64,000 nt of DNA from Mycoplasma leachii PG50 (GCF_000183365.1 NC_014751.1:806001-870000), one strand, 5' to 3'; positions 1 to 14,386 are shown, numbered from the stretch's first letter. The notes: a model not told the origin generated them from the sequence alone. Made by a program: numbers and translations.

Positions 1-273
1 ATCAACACTATTATCATTATTTAATTGATTAATTTGATCAGATAACATTTCACTAGTGATATTTTGATCAAATCTTAATAACACTGATTCAATTCCTACT
101 AAGTTACAAGCTTTTATTTTATTTGAAACATATAATTCACTTGCTGGATCATTTCCAATTAAAATTACAGCTAATTTAGGTTTTTTATAGTTTTTATTTA
201 AATATGTGTCAATTTGTTTTTTTAAAGCTTCTTTAATTTGTTTTGAAACTAACTTACCATCTAAAATAACCAT
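1..273 (-). CDS. folD: Bifunctional methylenetetrahydrofolate dehydrogenase/cyclohydrolase FolD (N-terminal part)
   Basis: Only the first 91 codons lie in the window; the gene continues past position 1. The product starts MVILDGKLVSKQIK and contains KLAVILIGNDPASELYVSNK, which matches the FolD N-terminal domain: the Y..K pair (YVSNK) carries the catalytic lysine and the G(N)DPAS stretch is the folate-side loop. FolD interconverts 5,10-methylene- and 10-formyl-THF in the cytoplasm and supplies one-carbon units for dTMP and fMet-tRNA. The start lies 8 bases downstream of the ktrB stop, so it is probably co-transcribed with ktrB. Confidence 0.9.
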   Translation of the reverse strand, partial: MVILDGKLVSKQIKEALKKQIDTYLNKNYKKPKLAVILIGNDPASELYVSNKIKACNLVGIESVLLRFDQNITSEMLSDQINQLNNDNSVD

Positions 274-281
274 ACTATCAC

Positions 282-1883
282 CTATCCTATAGTTATATCT
301 TCTTCAAGATATTTATAAGCTTTATCTCTTGCAGGTTTTAAAAAGATTAATAAAGTATTTGAAACTCCTAATTGACCAATAAACATAATTAAAATAATTG
401 ATATTTTAGTAACAACTCCTAATTGATACATTTGAAAATGAGCTAATGGAGATAATCCAACAGTCCCAAATGCACTAGTAATTAATAAAATAGTATTAAT
501 TGAAGCACTGTTATGGTTTTTTAAAGTATGAAAAACACTATTTGAATCAACATAAATAATAAATAAAGCAACAAAAATTAAAAATGTTGAAATAAAGAAT
601 GCTGCATAACTTCTATTAACAGTTTCACTAGGTATAGTTTTTCTAAAAGCACTTGTGAATTTTTGGTTTTTAATAATTTTAAAGGTTGATAAAAGCAGTA
701 TTCCAAAAGTTGTAGTTCTAATTCCTCCAGCAGTTGAACTTGGTGCTGATCCAATAAACATTAAAATTGATAATATAGCTTTTGATCCTGAATTAAAAGT
801 TGAAATATCAATTGTTGAAAACCCAGCATTTCTTGAAGCTGTTGTATTAAATAAAATATCCATAAAAACAACAATATTAGATTTAGCATTTAAAACAGTA
901 AAGTTTTCATCATAATAATGAAAAATTAATGAATGATTGTAATTTGAATATTCTGTTGCAAAAACAGCTAAAGGACCAAAGATAAATAATACTAAATACA
1001 CTCAGAAATTAATTTTTGTAAATAAACTAAAATTAATTTTTTCTTTAGTTTTTCTAGCTTTTAGTTTACGTTTAATATCATGAAAAGTAGGATAACCTAA
1101 TCCACCAATTATTCACTCAAGCATAAAAATTACTTGAATAGCATAAACTCTATGATTATCTACATTATATGGTTGTAATGAGTTTGGTGAAATAATATCA
1201 AACCCAGCATTATTTACAGCACTTGTAGAATGAAAAACAGCAAATCATAAAGACTTTCAAAAATCATGATATGGTGAAACCACTTCTAAATTTGGATTAT
1301 TTGAAGGTTGATTAAAAAAGAATAAAAAGAATAAAATAAAAGCTGAAATCACTTGAACTGAAGTTAGTCAAATAAACCCATCTTTAATTAGAACAATAGT
1401 TAAACTAGTTGTAGCACTTCCTCTTTCAGATTGAGCAACAATAGTATCTGAAATTGAGATTTTTTTATTAATAATTAAAAATAAAATAATTTTAAAAGTT
1501 AAAACACCAATTCCACCAAATTCAATTAGTAATAATAAAATAAACTGACCTCAAAAAGTATAAGAATGAGAAACATCTAAAACAGTTAAACCAGTATCAC
1601 TAAATCCAGATGAAGCAATAAATATTCCAGTTAAAAAATCTCAATTATATTTAGATCCACTTTTAGTTAGTGAAAAGTTAGGAATTGATAATAATAACCC
1701 TCCTAATAAAATAATTGCTACATAAATTAAAAAAATCTTTCCTGAAGTTTTAGAAAGTGGTCAAATATCTTTAACTAGTCGGAAAAATTTATACTTTTCT
1801 TCATTAAAATTTGAAGTTTTTTTAAAAAGTCTTGAGGTGAATTTTCATTTGTGTTTTTTATTATTTTTTTTCTTAAAAAACAT
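282..1883 (-). CDS. ktrB: Potassium uptake membrane subunit KtrB/TrkH
   Basis: A 533-residue polytopic protein with several in-frame TGA (Trp) codons. The C-terminal half shows pore-loop signatures of the TrkH/KtrB family: TASRNAGFST, then MFIGSAPSSTAGGIRTTT, then SAFGTVGLSP, each with the filter glycine. It forms the K+ (often Na+-coupled) translocating dimer in the membrane and is gated by the cytoplasmic KtrA ring. The regulatory partner is encoded divergently from position 1962. The start ATG at 1883 has a good AGGTGG ribosome site 6 bases upstream. The N terminus before the first TM segment is unusually Lys-rich. Confidence 0.9.
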
Positions 1884-1961
1884 AAATCCACCTCTTTTCA
1901 ATATATTATTATATCATTTTGATAAAAATGTATAATTTAATTAGTTAAGAAGGGATAATTT

Positions 1962-2690
1962 ATGGCAAAAAAACAAAACTTTGCAATCATTGGTGTTTCT
2001 AACTTTACTTTGTCTGTTATTGAAACTTTAGTACAAAAAAGACAATCTGTAACTGTTTTTGATATTGATGAAAGACGTTTGAATTTATATTTATCTGAAT
2101 TTGATACAGTTGAAGGAATTGTAATTGATACAACTAATAAAGTAGCTCTAGCAAAAAAAGGAATTCAATCATATGATTGAGTGATTGTTGGAATTGAAAA
2201 TGAATTAGAATCATCACTAGTAACAGTTTTAAACTTATTAGATTTAAAATGTACTAATATTACAGTTAAAGCAAAAGATGATAATTATAGAAGAGTTTTA
2301 CTAGCTTTAGGTTTAACTGAAAATCAAATTATTGTTCCTAATAAAATTGCTGGAGAAATTACAGCTACTAGAGTAATTTTTAATATTGATTTTGATATTG
2401 AAGTGCATTCAATTGATGATGAATTTATCTCTTCAACTTTAGAAGTTAAAAACTCTGATTTATTTAATAAAAATATTCAACAAGTTGGATTATCAGCAAA
2501 TAAAGATTTTAATATTATTCAAATTAGAAGAAAAGGTAAGATCTTATTACCAGATGATTATACTGAACTAAAAGAAGGAGATCATATTGTAGTTTTTGCA
2601 AGAACTACTATTATTAATAGTTTAGCTGAAAAAATTCAAGGTATGATTGATGAAGAAACTGATCCAAACCTTTTAACTGAAGAACAATAA
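1962..2690 (+). CDS. ktrA: Potassium uptake regulatory subunit KtrA/TrkA (RCK protein)
   Basis: A 242-residue soluble protein, read through one TGA (Trp) codon at 2178-2180. The N-terminal RCK_N Rossmann domain starts KKQNFAIIGVSNFT, where the usual GxGxxG loop is modified to GVSNFT, and is followed by the acidic VFDIDE at the end of strand beta2 that binds the nucleotide ribose. A C-terminal RCK_C domain (about residues 140-220) contains the typical GDHIVVFART. It should form the ATP/ADP-sensing ring that gates KtrB. It is transcribed divergently from ktrB, with an AGAAGGGA ribosome site, and is closed by a terminator at 2691. Confidence 0.9.
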
Positions 2691-2714
2691 AAAAATGGGC
2701 AGTGCCCATTTTTT
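2691..2714. terminator. Bidirectional terminator between ktrA and gatB
   Basis: A perfect 10-bp stem AAAAATGGGC/GCCCATTTTT with a 3-base loop and T tracts on both strands. It lies between convergent genes, immediately after the ktrA stop and just before the gatB stop. Confidence 0.85.
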
Positions 2715-2718
2715 ATTA

Positions 2719-4158
2719 TTATAAATTCTTTTCAATTTCTTTAATTACAATTTCATTTGCAATTTCAGGATCAACATTACCATTAGTTTGTTTCATTAAC
2801 TGACCCATAATTGTTTTAATTACTCTTTCAGGACGAGTTGAATATTGGTTTAATAACTCTTTATTTTGATTAATAATATCAATTAATAATTTTGAGATTT
2901 CATCTTTATTTGTAATTAATTTTAGATTTAATCTTTCAACAATTTGTTCAACAGTTTCAGTATTTGAATCTAATATAATTGGCATAATTACTTTTGTTTG
3001 TTTTGATGAAATAATATTTTTATCAATTAAATTAATTACACTAGCTAAATTTTCTGGGCTTAATTCAATTTGATCTATTGTTTTATTTTCTAAATTTAAT
3101 TTAGCTTGAATTTCTGAAATTAACATTTTAGCTATTTTATTATAATTAGTAGTTAATTTAATAGTTTTTTCAAAAAAATTAGTCATTTCTAAACTAGTTA
3201 AAATAATATTAGCATCTTCACTAGTTAAACCTAATTCATTTACATATCTAATACGTTTTTGATCTGCTAGTTCAAGAGAATTTGAAATAATTTGATCAAC
3301 TCATTTTTGATCTAGTTGGATTGGAAAAATATTTGGTTCTCTAAAATATCTATAATCAATACTATCTATTTTACTTCTCATTAAAATAGTTGAATTAGTT
3401 TGATCATCAAATCTTCTTGTTTGTTGTTCAACAATTTGATTTTTTAATAAAATTTCTTTTTGTCTATTAATTTCAAATTCAACAGCTTTTTTAATATTTG
3501 AAATAGAGTTTAAGTTTTTGATTTCAACTTTATTTGAAAATTTATCACTACCATAAGGTCTTAAAGAAATATTTAAATCAGTTCTTAGTGAACCTTCATT
3601 CATTTTTACATCACTAACATTTAAAAATAATAAAATTTCTCTAAGCTTTTCAACATATAAACAAGCTTCTTCAGCACTTCTTAATACTGGTTTTGTAACA
3701 ATTTCAATTAATCCAACACCAGATCTATTATAGTCAAGATAAGTTAAATTATCTTTATGCACTTGTTTTGCAGTATCTTCTTCAATATGCAAACGTTCAA
3801 TTTCAATTACTTTTTTATTTCCATTTTCTAAAATTATTTCTAAACTACCATTTGTTCCAATTGGATTAAATTGTTGAGTGATTTGAAAACCTTTAGTTAA
3901 ATCTGGATAAAAATAGTTTTTACGATCAAAAGTTAATAAAGTATCAATTTGCATATTTAAAGCATTACATGCTAAAATAGCTAACTCTACTCCTTTTTTA
4001 TTAACACTTGGTAAAGTTCCAGGATAAGCTAAATCAATTTCATTTGCTAAAGTATTTGGAGTTTGTCCGTAACTAACTTTACTTGGTGAAAACATTTTTG
4101 AATTAGTTTTTAATTCAACATGGTTTTCAACTCCAATAATAATCTCAAAATTTTGCAT
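2719..4158 (-). CDS. gatB: Aspartyl/glutamyl-tRNA amidotransferase subunit B
   Basis: A 479-residue protein, usual length for GatB. It starts MQNFEIIIGVENHVELKTNSKMFS, close to the family IGLEVHVQLxTxSKxFC start; here a Val/Asn pair replaces the usual EVH spacing. It contains NRSGVGLIEIVTKP and RTDLNISLRP, which are GatB hallmarks, and ends in the helical YqeY-like domain (GQLMKQTNGNVDP). GatB phosphorylates Glu-tRNA(Gln) and receives ammonia from GatA. It is the last gene of the ligA-gatCAB operon: its start lies one base beyond the gatA stop, and its ribosome site GAGGA is inside gatA. Confidence 0.95.
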
Positions 4159-4159
4159 A

Positions 4160-5617
4160 CTAGTCCTCAACAATTTGGTTTTTAATTCCAATAATATTTT
4201 CTAATAATTTAGCTGCTTGCAATGTTGATAAATCTGTTTTAACTTTTGTTGTAATATTAATTCCAACTGGCATATTTTTAGTTTTAAAAAATGGAATAGT
4301 AATTGAAGGACTACCTGTAAAATTAGCTAAAACTAAAATATTTTCAATAAAATCTCTTTCTTGAGATTTTTTATTTGGATTAGTAATTTCTTCTATTAAT
4401 GGAGCAATAGATGGTGATGCTGGTAATAATAAAACATCAATTTGTTCAAATAAATTATTAAAATCACGATTAATTAAAGTTCTAACTTTTTTAGCTTGTA
4501 CTAAATATTTTTTTTGATTTTCACCTTTTAAAACTAGTGAACCAATTGCAAATCTACGTCTAACAATTTCACCAAAACCTTGAGTTCTTGAATTGATCAT
4601 AATTTCACTATAATCATTTCCGTCCACTCTTTTTCCATATTTAATTCCATCTAAACAAGAATTAGTTGAAACACTTTCACTATTTGCAATCATTAAATAA
4701 ACAGGTAAAACTGCATCTAATAAATCTTGTCTAAAATCTAAAGCTTTAATTTGATAACCTTTATTTTTTAATGTTTCAAATAAATTATAGTAATGAGTTT
4801 TATGTTCTTGATCTAAACTTTCAATTACTGAACTAATATATCCAAAAGTTTTAATATTTGAAAAATCATTTATTTGTTTTAAAAAGTCAACATGATCAGC
4901 TGTTGTTGATGAAAAATCTCTAGTATCATTATCATAACTAGCATCACATAAAACTGCCATATCATCTACATTTTTTGTAAAAAATCCAGCTGTATCTAAA
5001 CTTGGAGCATATGGTAATAATCCATATCTTGAAATTACTCCATAAGTTGGCTTAAACCCAACTATTCCATTATAACTAGCTGGTTTTCTAATTGAATCAC
5101 CAGTATCAGTTCCTGTTGCAAATGGAACTAATCCTTTAGCTACTAAATAAGCAGACCCAGAACTAGAACCACCAACTATACGATTTTTATCTCATGGATT
5201 TGTAATCTTACCATTACATGATAATAATCCAGTTCCACCCATTCCAAGTTCATCTAAAGCAGATTTTCCAACTAATATAGATTGATTTTTATCTAGTGAA
5301 TCAACTAAGGCAGCAGAATAATTTGGAATATAGTTCTCTAGTATTTTTGATGAAGCTGTAGTTGGTATATCTTTTGTTGAAAAATTATCTTTACAAATAT
5401 ATGGAATTCCACATAATAAATTATTGCTATCAAAATTTTCTTCAACTTTTTTTGCTTGTTTTAAAGCATGAATTTCAGCTAAATAATTAATTGCATTAGA
5501 ATCTAATTCATATTTTAAATTCTTCAATACTTCTTTAGTTAGATCTAAAACAGTATATTTTTTATCTACTAAATCTTTGTGAATTTCAAAAATACTTTTT
5601 TTTCTATAATCTTGCAT
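4160..5617 (-). CDS. gatA: Aspartyl/glutamyl-tRNA amidotransferase subunit A
   Basis: A 485-residue amidase-signature protein. It has YICKDNFST with the catalytic Lys and, further on, the Gly/Ser-rich GGSSSGSA-type stretch around 5150-5190 that supplies the Ser-cisSer-Lys triad. The C-terminal half (LLLPASPSIAPLI, then NFTGSPSITIPFF) is standard for GatA. It hydrolyses glutamine and channels ammonia to GatB for making Gln-tRNA(Gln). The stop of gatC overlaps its start (TAATG), so the two are translationally coupled. Confidence 0.95.
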
Positions 5618-5913
5618 TATTTAACCACCCTTGCTATTGTGATGTAATCATCATGTTTAGTTGGCGCATTTTCTAAAATTTCTTTTTGACAATTAGTTTG
5701 TATTGGTTCATCATCTCTTAAATATGAATGAATTTGATTAACTGTATAAAAAGTTGGTTCAACATCTGTTGTATCAATACTAGTGATTTTTTTAAAATCA
5801 TCAAAAAGTTTGTCTTCAACACTCATTAAGTTTTCAAGCTCTTCATCGTTTAATTCAAACATAAAATCATGAGCTAATTCTTTTCAAAATTCTTTATTAA
5901 ATCTATTTGACAT
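5617..5913 (-). CDS. gatC: Aspartyl/glutamyl-tRNA amidotransferase subunit C
   Basis: A 98-residue protein starting MSNRFNKEF, then a TGA Trp codon, then KELAHDFMFELNDEE. The ATG at 5913 is preferred over the internal one at 5862 because it follows the ligA stop by a single base and has an AAGGAT-like ribosome site. The acidic helix and the central DVEPTFY resemble the GatC DVEPM motif. GatC is a small scaffold that wraps the GatA/GatB interface. It overlaps gatA by one base. Confidence 0.9.
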
Positions 5914-5914
5914 A

Positions 5915-7921
<2,007 letters not shown>

Positions 7922-7924
7922 ATT

Positions 7925-9925
7925 TTAATACTCCAATTCATCTTTTTTCATATCACTAAATTTTAAAGTATAAATTTTAGGCTTAGGTTTATATTTTGAA
8001 TATTTTTCAAATTCACTTTGATCAATAGCCTTGTCATTTTCAAAACCATTCATAGCTTTTAATAAAGCCTCTTGTTTTAATAACAACTCATCAATTTTTA
8101 TACCTTCTTTTTCAAAAAGTTTCTTTTTTGCTAAAATTTCTTTTTTTCTTGCAATTTGTTTAATAATAGGTAGGTTATAAAAAAATATTTTACCTATTGA
8201 TTTATTAAATATTAATGGAACTACTACTATTAAAAACAAACCTACAAAAAATGTTATAGCAATAACTGTTAAAAGCATATTAAAATTAACAGGAATTTCA
8301 TCATCTAAATTAATATGAGCAATAGTAGATAAAACTAGTAAAACCATTCCAATAATTGCTCCTGAAAGAACTAAATAGCTTACATTTGTAAAAATCGAAT
8401 CAAATTTAGCATTATAAACTAACTTATCTCAAGAAAAAAATCATAAATATACATAAGCAACTATTAAAAAGAAAATCTTAAAAATATAAAATGTTTCAAT
8501 CACAGAAGTAATTTTAGTTTCAACATCACTAATAAAACGATTTAATAATAAAGTAGTAATAAAACTAGTAATAAAAAAACTAAAAGCAATAATATTAATT
8601 GGTTTAACAATTGCTCTGTTCATTCCTTTTGCTTGTATTAAAGATAATTTTCCTTCTAAAACAACAATTAAGCTTGTTGTAAAACCAAAAAGTGTTGAGA
8701 AATTAAAACTAGAAATTATAAATTTAATTGTGTTTTTTGTTAATCCATTTGTATCAACATCATTAATTATGATTTTTGAAAATAGCCCTGAAACTACATA
8801 AGGAGTTATTGAACTTGTAAAAAGAAATGAAAATATAGATACAACATAAGTGTAATACTCATAATTAGAATATGTTGTTCAATCTAGTCGGCCTTTTTTA
8901 ATAATAACACTTAAAAAATATTCTCTAAATGAAGTAATTAAAGTAGTCATAATAACTCTTAAATTAATTGCAACTACCATATATAAAGAAAGTAAAGAAG
9001 AAACCTTTAACCCAATTGAACCCAAAGCTAAAAAGATAATAATTAAATCACTATTACTTAAAATAGATTGACCAATAGAAGATCAATAAATTTTTGTAGA
9101 TTTTCTAATTAAACTTAAATTATTAAAATCATTATAAAATTTTAAAAATGGATATTTTGATTTAATATAAATTTTAATTATAAGTCCTCTTATGAATGGA
9201 TAAAGTAAAAACGGTAAAAATAAATAAACTGGTGAATATTTATCATTTAAAGAAATATAAGAATTCAATCCTATAAAAAATGCACCATAAAACAACATAT
9301 CAGTAAATAAAATAACTAATTTTCTAGTGGCATTTTTTTGATCTGCTTGCATAATATTTTCATAAACACCAAAAAGTCCAGCTGTTAAAGTTTGTTTAAA
9401 TCCTAAAATTAAAAAAATTAAACTTAGTTCTCAAAACTTTAAACTAGATGAACTTTTTGATAATGGAGCAATAAAATCAATTCCTCACTTAATTGGTTGA
9501 TTACTTGTTATCATTGGAGAAATTGCAATTTGTAATGGATAAAGTATAGATAATAAAAAAACTAAAATAAAACCAGAAACAATCTTATTATTATAATTTC
9601 TTTTTGAAGTTGAATAAATTTCATTAACTGTAATTCAATCTTTTTTACTTAAAGGTTCTGATAGCATTAAAACTGTTGATAAAGCTAAAGCTCCTTCAGC
9701 AGTTCCACCAATTATTGAAAGTGACATAGAAATTCTAATAAATCCATTTATTTCAGTTCCAAAACTTTGTAAAACTCAATAAATTAACAAAAACTGAATT
9801 ATCATATTAGTTATTGAAATAACAACACCTAATAAAGCACTAAAAACACCACTTTTAGCTGAAGTAGTTTTTTCAGTTGTACTAATAGGTATATTAGCAG
9901 TTGTTGATTCAACATTTGTTTGCAT
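7925..9925 (-). CDS. Large polytopic membrane protein, flippase (MOP superfamily)-like
   Basis: A 666-residue protein with about a dozen or more hydrophobic segments and several TGA (Trp) codons. The N terminus is Thr/Ser-rich and cytoplasmic. Around residues 25-60 there is SGVFSALLGVVISITNMIIQ, typical of the first helices of polysaccharide-type flippases. The C terminus ends in a charged, Lys-rich segment (about residues 590-666) after the last TM helix. I infer export or flipping of a lipid-linked or sugar substrate, and a GT2 glycosyltransferase is encoded nearby; the substrate cannot be read from sequence. The start at 9925 follows an AGGAGG ribosome site lying inside the end of the pseudouridine synthase gene. 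Confidence 0.6.
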
Positions 9926-9927
9926 AA

Positions 9928-10836
9928 TTACCTCCTACTAATTCAATCTGGGTTTTTTATAATTACTTTATTATTTAAATAATCTAAAGGTTTTTTTAAA
10001 TTTTTAAATTCAATTTTAAAAGCTGCTAAATAGATCATTTTTTGATCATTTTCTTTTTTACCATTATATCTAAAATCATTTAAAATAGGATTATTATAAA
10101 AACTTAACACACTTCTAATTTGGTGTTTTTTACCTGTTATTAATTTTACTAAAATTAAATTTTTATTAATTAGTTTAAACTCAGTTTGACAATATTTATA
10201 GTTATTTTTTTCAACTAAACTAAAATCAGCTTTTTGAGTATTACTATCATAACTAATATAACCATTAACTTGTAAAAAATCATTTAAATTTCAATCATAA
10301 CTAGTTAGTGCATAATAATATTTATTAATTTGATCGTTTGATTTAAATGCATTAGTTAAAATAGTTGAACTAATTTTATTTTTAGCATAAATTACTAAGC
10401 CACTAGTTAATTTATCTAATCGATGAACATGAGAAATCACAAATGAATTTTCTAAATAAATATCATACTCTTTTTTATCAACTAAATAAGATTTAACCAT
10501 ATCATCTAAACATAAATTATATGTTGAATGCATTTCTAAATTATTAGACTTGTTAACTATTAAAATATTATTATCTTCATAAACAATATCTAAATTAACA
10601 TTACTAATATAGTTAAATTGATCTCTAATTATTGGTTTATTTGAATCATAAACTTCAATAATATCATTTACTTTTAATAAATAATTTTTATCATTAATTC
10701 TTTTAGAATTTATCTTAATAGATTTATTTCTTATTCATTTATAAATAACACTTATAGGAGTAGTTTTAAAAGTTTTTTTTAAAAACTTAAATAAAGTTTG
10801 ATTTTGATCATTTTTATTAACAATAAATTTTGTCAT
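9928..10836 (-). CDS. RluC/RluD-family 23S rRNA pseudouridine synthase
   Basis: A 302-residue protein. The N-terminal S4-like RNA-binding segment (about residues 1-75) is followed by the catalytic domain with the family signature VHRLDKLTSGLVIYAK, in which the Asp is the nucleophile, and later TGKKHQIRSVL, the conserved HQIR element. It isomerises uridines in 23S rRNA. Mollicutes keep several such paralogues, so I do not assign RluD over RluC. The gene ends with the AGGAGG that serves as ribosome site of the next gene, and its start lies 3 bases beyond the stop of the CPBP protein gene, so the genes are tightly packed. Confidence 0.85.
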
Positions 10837-10838
10837 AA

Positions 10839-11813
10839 CTATTTTATATATAAACTAGCTATTATTAAAACTACTGAAATTAAATTATAAAAAGAATGAG
10901 ATAATCAACAATAACTTAAATTACCTTTAGAAAAACTAAACGCTAATGAAAAGAAAAACCCACCTATAACATATGGAAAAATATTATAAACATCTCCACT
11001 TGAAATATGTAAAATTCCAAAATATAAACTAGATACTATGATTGATAAAACTTTATTTGAAACCCCTGTAAATAGAGCTTGTCTAGCTACTATTTCTTCA
11101 CACAAAGGAGCTATAAAAACAGTTAAAATGATAAATAAAACCATATAAATGTATTTAGTAATTCCTTGTACTTTAAAAGGTGAAACTAAACCTTCTTGAT
11201 TTTTTGATTCACCTAAATTTAACTTTAATTCTGTAATTATTAAACTATATAAAGTATTACCTACAAAAAAAGCAACAATTGCAAAAAGAATTGCAATGGG
11301 CATTAAAAGTTTTTTATTTTCTTTAAAAGTTTTTTTAACTTTACTTTTTAAATTATTTATTTTATTAAATGCAAAAATAATTACTAAAACTTCAGCAACA
11401 GTTTGAACTAAAAGATTATAAATATCAGATCAAGCATTATTATTGTTATTATTAAAAACACCAACTAAATTTGCTAATAAACCAAAAGCTAATCCAAATA
11501 GTTGTAAAAATATTGGAAAACCAAACAATATTCCAACTCCAGACTTTCAAAAACTCATAGGATTTCTAGATCAAAAAATAGTTGCTCCAACTAAAGTAAA
11601 TAAAATACTTGAAAGTTGAAAAATTAATCCTATTCTTTCATCTGTTATATTTAATTGAGTTTTAAAAACATTTAAAAAAATTACTGCAATTAATGGCAAA
11701 ATAACTAATGAAAATAAAATAATCATTCCTTCAACTTTAGGTTTATAAAACTTAAAATCAAATGGATATTGTTGATCAACACCAGTATCTTTAATACTAA
11801 ATTTTTTAATCAT
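10839..11813 (-). CDS. CPBP-family intramembrane glutamic protease (CAAX/Abi type)
   Basis: A 324-residue protein with about eight hydrophobic helices. The three family motifs are intact and in order: EEIVARQ (EExxxR), FGILH (FxxxH) and HSFYN (HxxxN/D), all in the C-terminal half. The family includes prenyl-protein endopeptidases and bacteriocin-immunity or membrane-regulatory proteases; the substrate here is unknown. I chose ATG 11813 (MIKKFSIKDTG) over an upstream in-frame ATG at 11846, because 11846 lies inside the ptsH terminator hairpin. Transcribed with the downstream pseudouridine synthase. Confidence 0.8.
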
Positions 11814-11841
11814 TTTAAAATAACTTTCTATTAATAAAGAA

Positions 11842-11864
11842 AACAACCTAGATGGTTGTTTTTA
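11842..11864 (-). terminator. Terminator downstream of ptsH
   Basis: Inverted repeat AAACAACC/GGTTGTTT with a short loop and a T run on the minus strand, beginning a few bases after the ptsH stop. Confidence 0.7.
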
Positions 11865-11871
11865 AATTAAA

Positions 11872-12141
11872 TTATCTTTGTATTAAAGCTGTATCAATCA
11901 TAGTTTGTTTGATTGCTTGTATTGCTTGATCAGCATCATTTCCATCAGCTTGAATAGTTATTTCGGTTCCAGTTTTTATAGCCATTGCCATTACATTCAT
12001 AATTGATTTTAAATTACCTTGTTTTTCATTTGCTATTATAGTAATGTTTGAACTAAATTCAGAAGCTTCTTTAGCTAGTACTGAAGCTGGTCTTGCATGT
12101 AATCCTACTTTATCTGTAATGATAGCTGAAAACTTTGCCAT
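11872..12141 (-). CDS. ptsH: Phosphocarrier protein HPr
   Basis: An 89-residue protein beginning MAKFSAIITDKVGLHARPAS. His in GLHARPAS is the residue phosphorylated by enzyme I, and the Ser in GNLKSIMNVMA is the regulatory HPrK site. HPr relays phosphate from PEP to the sugar-specific EIIA domains. The start at 12141 is fixed by an AGGAGG site 8 bases upstream; an in-frame ATG 27 bases earlier has no ribosome site. A promoter at 12173 and a terminator at 11842 make this a single-gene transcript. Confidence 0.97.
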   Translation of the reverse strand: MAKFSAIITDKVGLHARPASVLAKEASEFSSNITIIANEKQGNLKSIMNVMAMAIKTGTEITIQADGNDADQAIQAIKQTMIDTALIQR

Positions 12142-12172
12142 AAGTCTAATCCTCCTAAAATTTAACAATATT

Positions 12173-12181
12173 ATTATATCA
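12173..12181 (-). promoter_or_regulatory. ptsH promoter (extended -10)
   Basis: TATAAT preceded by TG and one spacer base (extended -10), 32 bases upstream of the ptsH start. No convincing -35 box is seen, as expected for an extended -10 promoter. Confidence 0.6.
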
Positions 12182-12206
12182 TTCTTATTTAAACTACATT
12201 TAAATA

Positions 12207-14375
12207 TTATACCTTACTTAAAGCAGAATTATTAGTAGCAATCATCATAATTCCATAACTTGAATTTGTAAATGAAATTTGTAATTGATCATTAATTATT
12301 TTAACTACAACACCTTTTCCAAATAATTTATGTTCAACATGATCACCAACATTATATAAATTATGTTGTTTTGGACTAACATAAAATGAACTTTGTTTAT
12401 AATCATTTGAATCATAAAGTAAAGTATTTAAAAATTGAGTTTCAAATTCATATAAGTCTTTATCAAGTTCATGAATAAATTTACTTGGCTTTAATTCTGA
12501 TTGCATAATATGAGAATAATCGCCTTTAACATAAGTTAAAAATAATTCTTCTTTTGCTCTAGTTAAAGCAACATATAAAGCACGTCTTTCTTCTTCTAAT
12601 TCACTAATACTAGTTTCAGATAGTCTTGATGGAAAAACTCCTTGGTTTAATCCAGTAATAAAAACTACTTTATTTTCTAATCCTTTGGCTGCATGAACTG
12701 TTAGTAATGAAACTTTATCAATTTGTTCAGCTTCATCAATATCACTAGCTAAGGCTTCTTCTTGTAAAAAAGCAATTAGTTTATTTTCTTCACTATAATA
12801 TTTTGGATCAAAATCTTCATCAAATCTTTTTAATTGATCATATAAAGCATTAATATTTTCTAAATCGTCTTGCTCTTTTTTAACTTTTAATTTATTTTCA
12901 TAACCAGATTGAATTAGTAAATATTTTAAGATTTCTTCAATATTTGTATTATCTAAATATAACTGATGAGCTGTTTTAAACACTTCAATAAGTTCATCTA
13001 AGTTTTTAGTAATTGAATGTAAAAGTGTTCTATTTTCATTTGTAATTAAATCAAATATATTCAAATGATTTAAATTAGCAGTATTTATAATTTTTTCAAT
13101 TGTAATATTTCCAATTTTTGGAATTAAACCTAAAACTCTTTGACTAGATAAATTATCTTTAATTGAAATCATTTTTAAAAATGCCATAGCATCTTTAATT
13201 ACTTTTCTTTCTCTAAACTTAATTCCACCAATTAATTGAAAAGGAATTTTTTTATTTGCTAGTTCTTTTTCAAATTCTTGAGACCAAGCATTCATTCTAT
13301 ATAAAATAAAAATATCTTTATAATGATAACCTTGTTTAACTAGTTCTTTAATCTTAGAGCTTACATAACTAGCTTCACTAGTTTTTGAATTACATTCTTT
13401 TAAAACTACTTTTTTACCTGATTTATTATTAGTAAAAATTTCTTTGTGTTCTCTAAATTTATTGTTTTTAATAAAACTATTAGAAATATCTAATATTTGT
13501 TTTGTTGATCTATAGTTTTGATTTAAAACAATACTTATAGCATTACTATATGTTTTATTAAAGTTTAAAATAATATCTAATTTAGCTCCTCTTCAAGAAT
13601 AAATAGTTTGATCAGGATCTCCAACTACTGTTAAATGATTAGTATTTATAGTTAAAAATTTAATTAAGCTAAATTGAAGTTCATTAGTATCTTGAAACTC
13701 ATCAACTAAAACATAATCATAAGCATTTCTTCATTTATTTAAAATTTCATTATTTTGTTTAAATAATAGATAAACATAAATTTGTAAATCATCAAAATCT
13801 AAAGAATTATTTTTTAAAAGCGTATTTTGATACAACCTATAAATAGCTGCAAAGTTTTTTTCTAAAGTGCTTGTAGCATTTAAAATAGCTTCACTTGGAT
13901 CAACTAATTCTTCTTTTCATTCTTTTATTTTATAAAGAATTTTTTTATCAAAAGTTTTTTTATCGTTTTCATTTAGTTCAATATTTGATTCTTTTAAAGC
14001 TGATTTAATAATTCTTTTTTGATCATCACTATCAATAATTAAAAATTTATCTTCTAATCCAATATGTTTTCCATCAATTCTTAATACTTTAGAACATCAT
14101 GAGTGAAAAGTAGAAATAAACGGACTTTTAAAAGAATTATTTGTAATTTGTAAAACACGTTCTTTCATTTCTTTAGCAGCTTTATTTGTAAATGTTACAG
14201 CTAAAATTCTACTAGGATCGATGTTTTGTTTTTCTATTAAATAAGCAATTTTAGTTGTAATTACTCTAGTTTTACCACTACCAGCTCCAGCAATAATTCT
14301 TACTGGTTTATCTGTATTTAAAACTGCTGCTAATTGTTGAGTGTTTAGTAAATTTAACAAATTATCCACTGACAT
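12207..14375 (-). CDS. pcrA: UvrD/PcrA superfamily I DNA helicase
   Basis: A 722-residue 3'-5' helicase, usual length for PcrA. It starts [18 protein letters not shown] (Q motif), then Walker A GAGSGKT, motif Ia [13 protein letters not shown], and in the C-terminal part [11 protein letters not shown] (motif V) and [13 protein letters not shown] (motif VI). The short C-terminal tail has [18 protein letters not shown], the Tudor-like RNA-polymerase-binding region of PcrA. It acts in nucleotide excision repair and in clearing replication and transcription blocks. Third gene of the GT2-RDD-pcrA cluster, 11 bases after the RDD stop. Confidence 0.95.
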
Positions 14376-14386
14376 TTTTTCACCAT

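Noticed and set aside
655..915. 86-codon plus-strand frame
   Set aside because: Antisense shadow of ktrB.
2160..2200. Frame break in ktrA
   Set aside because: The TGA at 2178-2180 is Trp in code 4; the same applies to gatB, ligA, pcrA, gpmI and many others that look split under the standard code.
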